The notes beneath the pieces are model-generated. The model had not been told where the DNA came from. It was given only the letters and a program-made list of their open reading frames with translations, and searched no databases. Source: Parvibaculum sp. (GTDB lineage Bacteria > Pseudomonadota > Alphaproteobacteria > Parvibaculales > Parvibaculaceae). From it: 64,000 nt of DNA. The DNA lies in NCBI GenBank assembly GCA_019635975.1, contig JAHBYM010000002.1:1-64000 (forward strand), in the 5' to 3' direction. Numbering within the stretch: position 1 is the stretch's first letter; the number at the start of each line of letters is the position of its first letter. The position numbers were made by a program, and so were the translations under genes. Below are positions 26,897 through 34,378 of the stretch, one piece after another.

Positions 26897-27934
26897 TCAC
26901 GCCTTTTTCAGCATCCCCTGACGTTCGTCCGGCAAGGCGCCGCGGATGTTTTCGATATAGGCCATCATGCGCGAAAAGCCGTCCTCCGTCAGTTCGACGA
27001 AAACGCGGCGTCCGTCGTTTTCGTCGCGGATGCGCGTGACCAGACCCTCGTTCACGAGATCGCCGATCCGCCGCAGGGCGGTGGTGGCGGGTACGCGCGC
27101 GGCGATGCAGAGGCTCGACACCGAGATGCGCTTTTGCGAAAGCCGGGCATGGGTCAGATCGAGCAGCATGTCCCAGGCCGGGTCCGAGAAAAGTCCGTCG
27201 GGAAAGAAATGCTGGCGCGCCGAGCAGAGGCCGATGAGACTGCGGGTCCAGTGGCGGCCGCTATCGTCGGGCGAGAGGCCGTGGAGCGGCGCGGCGTGGC
27301 CGGCCGTCGACGGGCTTGCCTCAATGCGGCGGGCTTGCGGTGCGCCGTCGGTGTCGGTCATGCGGTCGGCAAGGCGAACAAGATTGCCGAGCGCTGCCGG
27401 TACTTCGCAGTCGCGCAGTGCGCCGACGATATTGCGGGTTCGGGTCAGGATGTCCTCGGCCTCGGCGCGAATTGCGGCGGAGAGCATCGCAAGGCGGTGC
27501 TGTTCGGCGGATCTGGCGGTGGCTTCCTGCAGCGCTTCGCGGATTTCACCGGCGTCGCAGGGTGTGGTGAGAACCGACCAGGATTTGAACTGACGGAGCT
27601 GACGCAGCAACTGCGGGGTGACGTTTGCGGTCAGCGCGATGAAATGCAGCCAGGGGCGCTCGGCGAACTGCGCCGTGTTGCGGGAAAGGTCGCGCAGCAA
27701 GGGATCCGTCTCGGTGTCGGCATCGACGATGACGACCCGGATCGAGGCGTCGCGCAGCAGGCGGTCGCGCACCGCGCCGCGCGAGCTGGCGACCTGCCAG
27801 GCGATACCGGTGCCGAGCTCCGAGGGCTGGACACCCATGGCGCGCAGGCGCTCGGCGCCCTCCGGGTCGACAAGGGCGGCAACGGGCTGTGCCGCGGAAG
27901 GTTGTTTCTCATTCGGCTGCGAAATCGGGCGCAT
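26897..27934 (-). CDS. Winged-helix (MarR-like) transcriptional regulator with N-terminal receiver-like domain
   Basis: The 345-residue protein starts MRPISQPNEK behind AAAGG. Residues 50-150 look like a receiver-type alpha/beta fold without a clear phosphoacceptor (IRVVIVDADTETDPLLRDL, WLHFIALTANV, WSVLTTPCDAGEIREAL). The last 100 residues are a winged helix with an upstream FFPDGLFSDPAWDMLLDL, helix-turn-helix ISVSSLCIAARVPATTALRRIGDLVNEGLV and wing RIRDENDGRRVFVELTEDG. An 11-bp inverted repeat surrounds its promoter. Its targets are unknown; the neighbouring polysaccharide or methionine-salvage genes are candidates. Confidence 0.72.
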   Translation of the reverse strand: MRPISQPNEKQPSAAQPVAALVDPEGAERLRAMGVQPSELGTGIAWQVASSRGAVRDRLLRDASIRVVIVDADTETDPLLRDLSRNTAQFAERPWLHFIALTANVTPQLLRQLRQFKSWSVLTTPCDAGEIREALQEATARSAEQHRLAMLSAAIRAEAEDILTRTRNIVGALRDCEVPAALGNLVRLADRMTDTDGAPQARRIEASPSTAGHAAPLHGLSPDDSGRHWTRSLIGLCSARQHFFPDGLFSDPAWDMLLDLTHARLSQKRISVSSLCIAARVPATTALRRIGDLVNEGLVTRIRDENDGRRVFVELTEDGFSRMMAYIENIRGALPDERQGMLKKA

Positions 27935-27938
27935 GATG

Positions 27939-28002
27939 TAAACCTTTTTGATTAGTCGAATCGGATTGTACTCAACCACAATGACACACATAAAAAGGTT
28001 TA
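27939..28002. promoter_or_regulatory. 11-bp inverted repeat in the regulator-mtnB intergenic region
   Basis: TAAACCTTTTT (27939-27949) and its exact reverse complement AAAAAGGTTTA (27992-28002) lie 42 bases apart just upstream of the regulator start. The left copy overlaps the regulator's ribosome-binding site. This is a plausible operator for autoregulation. Confidence 0.5.
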
Positions 28003-28179
28003 TGCAACTTTAAATATGGGCGTCCTTGCCGTCCCGTGTACTGGTCCGTTTCGCAAACCAAAATGGATGGAAAGCGGTCCGCGAGGCGGCGGGCGGGCCG
28101 TTGCGCCGATGGGTTCCATCGTCACGCGAATGCACTATGGTGGCGCCGATTTTTCACGTCTCCGGAGCCCGCGCCGCCG

Positions 28180-28794
28180 ATGTCTGCCACGAAACAGAGT
28201 TTTGACGAAGCCGCGCAGGGCGTCGTCGCCATGGCGCGATTTGCCGGAGCGCGCGGCTGGGTGCCGGCGACCAGCGGCAATTTTTCGGTACGGATCGACG
28301 CGGCGCGCGCGGTGCTGACGGCGACGGGCGGCGACAAGGCGGCGCTCGACGCGAGCGGCGTGATCGAGGTCGAGATCGCCGGGCCGCCGCATCCGCGCGC
28401 CTCGGCCGAAGGGCCGCTGCATCTCGTGCGCTACGCGGCGGCACCCGGGATCGGCGCCATCGCGCATGTGCATGGCGTTGCGGCGACGGTGCTGTCGCGG
28501 CGTCACGCGCGCGCAGGCGCACTTCGTCTCGAAGGGTGGGAATTGCTGAAGGCCTTTGCCGGCGTGACGACGCATGATGTCGCGCTCGACATTCCGATCG
28601 TCGCCAACGACCAGGACACGGCGCGGCTGGCGGCGCTGGTCGAGACGAGGCTGCAAGGCAGCGCGGCGCCGGGCTACCTTATCGCCGGGCACGGCCTATA
28701 TGTGTGGGGTGCGACGGTGACGGAAACGATCCGTCACATGGAAGCTTTCGATTTTCTGCTCACCGCCCAGATGCATGAGGAGGGCGCAAGATGA
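28180..28794 (+). CDS. mtnB: Methylthioribulose-1-phosphate dehydratase
   Basis: MtnB dehydrates 5-methylthioribulose-1-phosphate in the methionine salvage pathway. It is a class II aldolase-fold zinc enzyme of 204 residues: GWVPATSGNFSVRID (phosphate-binding N-F-S), SAEGPLHL, zinc ligands in AIAHVHGVAATVLS, and AGHGLYVWGATVTETIRHMEAFDFL. The ATG at 28180 is preferred because upstream in-frame sequence is not family-like. The stop overlaps the next gene as ATGA, so mtnB-mtnD-mtnC form an operon. Confidence 0.9.
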   Translation: MSATKQSFDEAAQGVVAMARFAGARGWVPATSGNFSVRIDAARAVLTATGGDKAALDASGVIEVEIAGPPHPRASAEGPLHLVRYAAAPGIGAIAHVHGVAATVLSRRHARAGALRLEGWELLKAFAGVTTHDVALDIPIVANDQDTARLAALVETRLQGSAAPGYLIAGHGLYVWGATVTETIRHMEAFDFLLTAQMHEEGAR

Positions 28795-29345
28795 CACAGC
28801 TGACCGTTTATCCGGACACGAACCCCGACGAGGTGTTGCTCGACACGCGCGATGCGGCGGAGATCGCGGCGGTGCTTGACGGCATCGGTGTGACGTTCGA
28901 GCGATGGGATGCATCGCACAAGCTGCCGGACGAGGCCGACCAGGCGGCCGTGCTCGACGCCTATGGGCCGCAGGTGAAGCGGCTGATGGATGAGGGCGGA
29001 TACAAAAGCGCCGACGTGGTGCGCGTCAAACCGGACAATCCCGATCGCGAGGCGCTGCGCCAGAAATTTCTCGCCGAGCACACGCATGACGACGACGAAG
29101 TGCGATTTTTTGTCGAAGGCGCGGGCGCGTTCTACCTGCGCAAGGGCGGCCGCGTTTATCGCGTCGTCTGCGAGCGCGACGATCTGATTTCGGTTCCGGC
29201 GGGTACGACGCACTGGTTCGACACCGGACCCGCTCCGCATTTCTGCGCCATTCGCATTTTCACCTCGCCCGAAGGCTGGGTCGGTCACTTCACCGGCGAC
29301 GACATTGCGACGCGCTTTCCGAAGTTCGAAGGCACGGCAGCGTGA
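28791..29345 (+). CDS. mtnD: Acireductone dioxygenase (ARD)
   Basis: MtnD oxidatively cleaves the acireductone to the 2-oxo-acid precursor of methionine plus formate. The 184-residue cupin has the metal ligands in LAEHTHDDDEVRFFVEG (H-x-H...E) and the second histidine in VPAGTTHWFDTG. Length and motifs are normal. It overlaps mtnB by four bases at its start and mtnC by four bases at its end (GTGA). Confidence 0.95.
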   Translation: MTQLTVYPDTNPDEVLLDTRDAAEIAAVLDGIGVTFERWDASHKLPDEADQAAVLDAYGPQVKRLMDEGGYKSADVVRVKPDNPDREALRQKFLAEHTHDDDEVRFFVEGAGAFYLRKGGRVYRVVCERDDLISVPAGTTHWFDTGPAPHFCAIRIFTSPEGWVGHFTGDDIATRFPKFEGTAA

Positions 29346-30052
29346 GCCGCATTCGTGCAATCGTCACCGACATCGAAGGCACGACGACGCCGATCTCCTT
29401 TGTGCATGAGGTGCTGTTTCCTTATGCGCAGGAACGGCTCGCAGCGTTTGTCGCGACGTATGGCGACGACGCGGAGGTCGCGGCGGCGCTGGCCGAAGCG
29501 CGCGCGCTGGGCGGCGTGCCCGATGCGTCGCGCGACGAAACGGTGGGGCTGCTTCTTTCGTGGATCGATGAAGACCGGAAAGCGGGCCCGCTGAAATTTC
29601 TGCAAGGCTTGATCTGGCGGCAGGGTTACGAGGACGGCGTGCTGAACGGGCCCGTCTATGCGGATGCGGCGGCGATGCTGAAGCGATGGCGCGACAGGGG
29701 ATTGCGGTTGTTCGTCTACTCGTCGGGTTCGGAGGAAGCGCAGCGGCTGATTTTCGGCTATTCCGATCAAGGCGATTTGACGCCGCTGTTCGAGAATTAT
29801 TTCGATACACGGATTGGTGGCAAGCTCGAGGCGGCATCCTATGAGGCGATTGCGCGGACGGCAACGCTCGCGGCGGACGAGATGCTATTTCTGTCGGATC
29901 ACGTCGGCGAGATCGAGGCGGCGCTCAAGGCGGGGATGCGGTGTGTACGGATCGACCGCGAACTCAGCCCCGGAACATGGCGCGCAGAAGACGCCGCACC
30001 GGTCGCCGGTTCGTTCGATGCGGTCGAGGAACAACTCACGCCCGGCGCATGA
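29342..30052 (+). CDS. mtnC: Enolase-phosphatase E1
   Basis: MtnC both enolises and dephosphorylates 2,3-diketo-5-methylthiopentyl-1-phosphate, the step before MtnD. The 236-residue HAD enzyme starts at GTG: SRIRAIVTDIEGTTTPISFVHEVLFPYA contains the nucleophile aspartate, followed by LRLFVYSSGSEEAQRLIFG, FDTRIGGKLEAASYEAIA and LFLSDHVGEIEAALKAGM. It closes the mtnB-D-C operon; mtnA and mtnP or mtnK are not in the window. Confidence 0.95.
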   Translation: MSRIRAIVTDIEGTTTPISFVHEVLFPYAQERLAAFVATYGDDAEVAAALAEARALGGVPDASRDETVGLLLSWIDEDRKAGPLKFLQGLIWRQGYEDGVLNGPVYADAAAMLKRWRDRGLRLFVYSSGSEEAQRLIFGYSDQGDLTPLFENYFDTRIGGKLEAASYEAIARTATLAADEMLFLSDHVGEIEAALKAGMRCVRIDRELSPGTWRAEDAAPVAGSFDAVEEQLTPGA

Positions 30053-30055
30053 AAA

Positions 30056-30082
30056 AGCCCGGCGACTGGTTTTCGCCGGGCT
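30056..30082 (-). terminator. Hairpin between mtnC and the convergent lipoprotein gene
   Basis: AGCCCGGCGA (30056-30065) pairs perfectly with TCGCCGGGCT (30073-30082). On the reverse strand the stem runs into five T (30052-30056), giving a good terminator for the lipoprotein gene; in the mtn direction the T-run is poor. Confidence 0.65.
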
Positions 30083-30108
30083 CTTCGATCTCAAATGGAC
30101 AATGTGCA

Positions 30109-30342
30109 TCAGCACTTCTCGTCCTTCTTGCAACCGGAATAAGCACCCGCCGCAGCGCCGACCGCGCCGCCGACGATCATGCCGGCGGCAACGCTTGAGC
30201 CAGCGATTGCGGTTGCGGCGGCGCCGACACCGGCGCCGATAGCGCCGCCCGAAAGCGCGCCCTGTTCGGTTTTGCTCAGGTTGGTGCAGCCCGTCGTCAA
30301 CAGAAAGGCAGTCATGACCAGAATTGCCGGGGTCTTTTTCAT
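30109..30342 (-). CDS. Small glycine-zipper lipoprotein
   Basis: A 77-residue protein starting MKKTPAILVMTAFLLTTGCTNLSK, with lipobox TTGC and a strong GGAGGCGGAG ribosome site. The mature part is a glycine zipper (GALSGGAIGAGVGAAATAIAGSSVAAGMIVGG) ending in GCKKDEKC. Such proteins insert into or span the outer membrane; the specific role is unknown. Because it is short it is easy to miss inside a longer open frame that runs upstream to 31215. Confidence 0.8.
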   Translation of the reverse strand: MKKTPAILVMTAFLLTTGCTNLSKTEQGALSGGAIGAGVGAAATAIAGSSVAAGMIVGGAVGAAAGAYSGCKKDEKC

Positions 30343-30486
30343 CTCCGCCTCCATCATCAATGAATCGACGGCAAGCAGGTTCGGCCCGGACGGAGGCCAA
30401 AGCAGGGCGGTAATGAGGCAATTCATGGCCGATTGCTTGACGGCGGGCCTTGTGTGAACACGCTTACTTGCGGATGATCGCCGCCG

Positions 30487-31236
30487 ATGACACAGGACAT
30501 CAGACCCGAAGGACCAAGCGGCGACAGGCGGCGCGAGGAAGCGGCCGAGCGCCGGAAGGAGACCGCGCGGCGCATTGCCGGGCAGGCGGGGCTTGCCGTT
30601 GCGCGCGCGGTGCTTGTTGTCTTTTTCCTGCCGGCGTTCGTCATTCTTTTCTATGCGGTGGTGCCGCCGCCGGCGACGCCGCTGATGATTATTCGCGCGG
30701 TGGACGGACACGGGATTTCGAAGCAGTGGGTGCCGTTGACGCGGATTTCGCCGCATCTGCAACGCGCGGTCATTGCGGCGGAAGATGCGAAATTCTGTCA
30801 GCATGGCGGCTTCGACTGGGCGGCGGTCGATACCGCGCTGACACGGCGTCGCGAGGGCGGGCGGCTCGTAGGCGCGTCGACGATCAGTATGCAGACGGCC
30901 AAGAATCTCTTTCTGTGGCCGGCACGCACTTACTTTCGCAAAGGCGGCGAGGCGTACATAACCGTCTGGCTGGAAACGATTTTGAGCAAGCGGCGCATCC
31001 TCGAACTCTATCTCAACGTCGTCGAGCTTGGCCCCGGCATTTACGGCGCGGAGGCGGCGGCGCGGCATTATTTCAACGTCAGTGCGGCCGATCTTTCTCC
31101 GTCGCAGGCGGCGCAGCTTGCTTCCGTGCTGCCGAGCCCGCTGCGCTGGACGCCGACGCCGGGCGCGCGGTCGCGGACCATCGAGGCGCGGGCGCGGTCG
31201 GTGACGCTCGGGCAAAACGGGCCCTGCGCGCGCTGA
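30487..31236 (+). CDS. mtgA: Monofunctional peptidoglycan transglycosylase
   Basis: MtgA polymerises lipid II glycan chains in the periplasm (GT51 family). The 249-residue protein has an N-terminal membrane anchor (VARAVLVVFFLPAFVILFYAVV) and the GT51 motifs HLQRAVIAAEDAKFCQHGGFDW (catalytic Glu in the E-D), GASTISMQTAKNLFLW, KRRILELYLNVVELGPGIYGAEAAARHYF and SPSQAAQLASVLPSPLRW. All catalytic residues appear present. Confidence 0.94.
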   Translation: MTQDIRPEGPSGDRRREEAAERRKETARRIAGQAGLAVARAVLVVFFLPAFVILFYAVVPPPATPLMIIRAVDGHGISKQWVPLTRISPHLQRAVIAAEDAKFCQHGGFDWAAVDTALTRRREGGRLVGASTISMQTAKNLFLWPARTYFRKGGEAYITVWLETILSKRRILELYLNVVELGPGIYGAEAAARHYFNVSAADLSPSQAAQLASVLPSPLRWTPTPGARSRTIEARARSVTLGQNGPCAR

Positions 31237-31294
31237 CTGTCATCGAACTGTCAAAAAACTGTCACAAACACATGCGGGCGGGATTTATCCCGCA

Positions 31295-31332
31295 ACTTGT
31301 CCCCGCGTTTATCCCGCATTTGCGGGACAAGT
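31295..31332. repeat. Nested hairpins between convergent genes
   Basis: ACTTGTCCC (31295-31303) pairs with GGGACAAGT (31324-31332), and inside it TCCCGCA (31312-31318) pairs with TGCGGGA (31321-31327). Several further GCGGGAT/ATCCCGC copies lie nearby from 31273. There is no T-run, so a transcript-end or protein-binding role is only a guess. Confidence 0.45.
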
Positions 31333-31778
31333 CAGGCGTGTCCGCCGTCGCGCATGACCAGCGCGGCGAGCGCGCAGAGGTCGGCTTCGGTTTCGGAGAG
31401 ATGCCATTTCTCGATCTCGACCATGCGGTCGCCGAGATAGTCGGCGCGGACGGATGCGGCGAGGGCGCGGCGCGCCAGCTCCGGTGAGGCGGCGGGCGAC
31501 CAGCCGTGGGCGCGAAGGCGGCGGGCGAGGCGCGTTTCGTAGACGGCGCGGGTGAGGCCGGGTTTGCTTTCGGCAAAGCGGATTTCGCCGAGCTTCGCGG
31601 CGGCGGCCGGATCGGCCAGCAGGCGCATGAAGACATCGGTGTCGAGGGCGAGACCCTTCGGCTTGCGGTGGAAGAGGGCGGCCGGCACGGCGGCGGCGAC
31701 AAGCGCGGTGCCGCCGAGAATGACGAGGTTGCGCCTCGAGACCGGCGGATGCTCCGTGTGCTCCATATCCTTTTCCAT
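31332..31778 (-). CDS. Tat-signal small partner of GMC oxidoreductase
   Basis: A 148-residue protein starting MEKDMEHTEHPPVSRRNLVILGGTALVAAAVPAALF, a twin-arginine-type signal (S-R-R-N-L-V). The remainder (GLALDTDVFMRLLADPAAAAKLG... LDRM-like EIEKWHLSETEADLCALAAL) is helical. The start overlaps the GMC gene stop as TGATG. Small Tat-exported subunits accompany membrane-bound GMC dehydrogenases such as gluconate or sugar dehydrogenases (gamma-type subunits), so export of the flavin partner in complex is plausible. Confidence 0.65.
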   Translation of the reverse strand: MEKDMEHTEHPPVSRRNLVILGGTALVAAAVPAALFHRKPKGLALDTDVFMRLLADPAAAAKLGEIRFAESKPGLTRAVYETRLARRLRAHGWSPAASPELARRALAASVRADYLGDRMVEIEKWHLSETEADLCALAALVMRDGGHA

Positions 31779-33334
31779 CAGGCGAAGGCCCCTTCCTCGA
31801 AGCGGGTTTTCAGATGGTCGGTGAGGCGCAGCGCCAGGGCGACCAGTGTCAATGTCGGGTTGACGGTGCCGCCGGTCGGGTAGAGCGAGGAGCCGGCGAT
31901 GTAGAGGTTCGACATGCCGTGGACGCGGCAATCGGCATCGGTGACGCCTTTTTTCGGATCGGATGCCATGCGCGTCGTGCCCATGTGATGATTGCCCCAG
32001 CCTTCGGCGACCGTCCATTCGTCGCGTTCCGGGAAGAGCACGCGGACGCGGCCCTCGCCCCAGGCGCCGAATGCGCGGGCCAGCGCCTCGAGATTGCCGC
32101 GCAGGCTCGCGGCATCGGATTTCCGCAGGCGCCAGGCAAGGCGTGTGCGGGCGAGGCCGAGGGCATCTTTTTCGTTCGACAATGTGATGCGGCTCGCCGG
32201 GTTCGGCTCCTGTTCGCTCGCGCAGCCGACACCGATGCGCCAGCCATATTCCGCGTTCGGCGCGGCAGCCGAGGTTGTGTCGCGGGCGAGCTTCAGCACC
32301 AGCGGCTGGATCCAGGCGGCGGGGTCGCGGTTGTCCGGCTCGGTGCCGGTCGTTTCCGTGACGGCATAGCTCATGCCGAAGGTCAGCACGGTGCCCATGC
32401 GGCGCGTGCGGCGCAGATAGTCGGGCGAGAAGAGGAAGCAGCCGCGCACCACCGAATTGTGGAGCTTGGTGTAGGTGCGGTAGAAGCGCGCCACATGATC
32501 CGGGTCGGTGACGAGGAAGGTCGCGGGCGAGGGGATGTGCGGGTGCTCCATGAAGAAGCGGCCGACAAGCCCGTTGCGGTTGCCGAGGCCGTCGCGCTCG
32601 ACGCTGTTCGACAGGAGCAGGATGCGCGCGTTTTCGATGGCGCCGGCGGCGAGGATGCAGGCTTTCGGCTTCACCTCGAAGCGGACGCCGGACAATGTGC
32701 CGATGCGCAAGGTTTCGACGCGGGCGCCGTTTTCCGTGGGCACGATCTCCATGACATTGCTGTTGAGATAGCAGGTGACGTTTTTCGCAGCTTCGATGTC
32801 GGGCCGGTATTTCTTTCCAAAGCGCGTCGGCGGGCTGTAGATGAAAAAGCGCGTCATCACCTCGTCGCCGGCGAGCGGCAGCGGCTCGCCGGCCTCCGCC
32901 CAGGCCGACGCGTCGTCGAAGGCGGTGGAGCGGAGCTGGCAGACATCGGCGGCGCGCTCGTAATACGGGTCGAGGAGGGCGCGGGTGATCGGCCAGCCGG
33001 AATGGGGCACCCAGTCGCGCTCCTCGAAGTCGATCGGTTCGAGCGGCCGCGTCCAGCCGCCCCAGTGATTGGTGGTGCCGCCGAAATAGCGCAGGCGCGA
33101 ACTTGTGAGCGGATATTCGACGCCCGCCATTTCGCCTTCATAGAGGTCTTGCGTGTCGGCATCGAATTCGAAGCCGCCGCTTTCGATCAGCGCCACGGAA
33201 ATGCCGGAACCGGCAAGCTCGCGGGCAATCGAAATGCCCGCCGCGCCGGCGCCGACGATCGCGAGGTCGGTTTCTATCGTGGCGCCGTCGGGGACGCTCT
33301 GTCCGTCAATGAACATTGGGGGGTGCTTCTCCAT
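31778..33334 (-). CDS. GMC-family FAD oxidoreductase
   Basis: A 518-residue flavoprotein. The FAD-binding dinucleotide fold is DLAIVGAGAAGISIARELAGSGISVALIESGG, followed by RYFGGTTNHWGGWTRPL, KACILAAGAIENARILLLS and a C-terminal GMC-C domain with GNHHMGTTRM and NLYIAGSSLYPTGGTVNPTLTLVALALRLTDHL. It has no signal peptide of its own, but the co-transcribed Tat protein could carry it. The substrate (an alcohol or sugar) is unknown. Confidence 0.87.
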   Translation of the reverse strand: MEKHPPMFIDGQSVPDGATIETDLAIVGAGAAGISIARELAGSGISVALIESGGFEFDADTQDLYEGEMAGVEYPLTSSRLRYFGGTTNHWGGWTRPLEPIDFEERDWVPHSGWPITRALLDPYYERAADVCQLRSTAFDDASAWAEAGEPLPLAGDEVMTRFFIYSPPTRFGKKYRPDIEAAKNVTCYLNSNVMEIVPTENGARVETLRIGTLSGVRFEVKPKACILAAGAIENARILLLSNSVERDGLGNRNGLVGRFFMEHPHIPSPATFLVTDPDHVARFYRTYTKLHNSVVRGCFLFSPDYLRRTRRMGTVLTFGMSYAVTETTGTEPDNRDPAAWIQPLVLKLARDTTSAAAPNAEYGWRIGVGCASEQEPNPASRITLSNEKDALGLARTRLAWRLRKSDAASLRGNLEALARAFGAWGEGRVRVLFPERDEWTVAEGWGNHHMGTTRMASDPKKGVTDADCRVHGMSNLYIAGSSLYPTGGTVNPTLTLVALALRLTDHLKTRFEEGAFA

Positions 33335-33520
33335 GCGCGGGCCAGATCCCGCCCTGCTATTTCTTACCCGATTTCGCCGGAATTGCGGCGGCGCCCGGAC
33401 TTTTGCGGGTTTCGCCCCAACGCCGTCACCGACGGCGCCTGAATCGGTCAGATATTACCCGAGGGAAAGGCCGGAGCCCTCACTTTCAGCAGCAGGCCCC
33501 TCTTCGTTCGGGACTTGAAA

Positions 33521-33542
33521 ATGTAGCCCAATTGGGCTACAT
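33521..33542. promoter_or_regulatory. 22-bp perfect palindrome upstream of RelB-like antitoxin
   Basis: ATGTAGCCCAA and its reverse complement TTGGGCTACAT abut without a spacer at 33521-33542, 30 bases before the antitoxin start. Such operators are normal for RelB-type autorepression. Its outer half-site TGTAGC is shared with the second RelB/YafQ-like locus at 50987. Confidence 0.65.
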
Positions 33543-33571
33543 AGAGAATTCAGTTTGCAGGAGATATGGAA

Positions 33572-33841
33572 ATGTCCACGAGTGTCGTTCGCGCCCGCGT
33601 CGAAGACGATGTGAAGGAAGATGCAGCGGCCGTGCTTGGCGAGCTCGGGCTGACCGTTTCCGATATTATCCGCATGACGCTCACCCGCGTGGCCCGGGAG
33701 CGGGCGGTTCCTTTCGAGCTCACCGCGCCCAACGCAAAAACGCAGGCAGCGATGAAGGAGGGCCGGAAGCTGATCAAGGCGCGGCGGGCACGGTTTTCCG
33801 GTGGAGAAGAGCATCTGAATGCCCTCGGAAAAACCCGCTAA
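33572..33841 (+). CDS. RelB/DinJ-family antitoxin
   Basis: An antitoxin of about 89 residues with the ribbon-helix-helix start STSVVRARVEDDVKEDAAAVLGELGLTVSDIIRMTLTRVARERAVPFEL typical of RelB/DinJ, and a basic tail that would contact the toxin. The ATG at 33572 has AGGAG at a proper distance; the ATG at 33566 is too close to it. The 3' end overlaps the toxin frame by 23 bases. Confidence 0.85.
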   Translation: MSTSVVRARVEDDVKEDAAAVLGELGLTVSDIIRMTLTRVARERAVPFELTAPNAKTQAAMKEGRKLIKARRARFSGGEEHLNALGKTR

Positions 33842-34136
33842 CAACAAGCGGGCTTCGCGGCCACGCACCTCGGACCACACCAAGGCGTTTTAAAAAGACT
33901 GGGTCCGCCTTTCGCGCACCGGCCGCTACGATATGGGCCGCCTGAAGGCGGTCATGCTGCTGCTCATCGCGAATGATGGTCCGTTGCCTGCCGAGTGGAA
34001 AGATCACCCGCTCAAGGGCACATGGGCCGACCATCGCGAATGCCATGTCGGCGGCGACTTTCTGCTGATCTACACCTGCGACAGCGAGTCAGTCGTTTTC
34101 GAGCGCGCCGGGACGCATGCTGAACTCTTCGAATAG
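33819..34136 (+). pseudogene. YafQ/RelE-type toxin with premature stop
   Basis: Reading from ATG 33819: MPSEKPANNKRASRPRTSDHTKAF, then TAA at 33891-33893, then in the same frame KDWVRLSRTGRYDMGRLKAVMLLLIANDGPLPAEWKDHPLKG and a C terminus with DFLLIYTCD and ERAGTHAELFE. The second part matches the YafQ pattern of the intact paralogue at 51284 (DHPLKG, WLLIY, SHADLF). One nonsense change, such as TTA to TAA, would explain it. Restart at ATG 33933 would give a 67-residue product lacking the first helix. Confidence 0.75.
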
Positions 34137-34378
34137 GGCAGGAGCGGCAACATCGCCGGATTTATACCGAGGTTTTGGCCGTTTTCGAGGCCGTTTTACG
34201 CTGGACCGGGCGGGGGGCCTCATGCGAGGTTTCATGCCAACAGGAATCCCCTCTCCGGCACCGGGGCGGCGCCCGCAAAAGGCCCGGCCCGGACCCTGAA
34301 AAAGCCCCGACCGCCCGCAAAAGACGGGCGGGGGCGGACCGGCCGAGGGACGGCATCAAACAAGGAGGATGAGCCCCC

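Noticed and set aside
31814-33442. 542-residue open frame on the + strand
   Set aside because: It is antisense to the GMC oxidoreductase, whose motifs are complete. The product is low-complexity Arg/Gly/Ala sequence typical of high-G+C shadow frames.
33933-34136. An intact 67-residue toxin
   Set aside because: Family-like sequence (KDWVRLSRTGRYD) continues upstream of this ATG to the in-frame stop at 33891, so the short frame is a truncated remnant.
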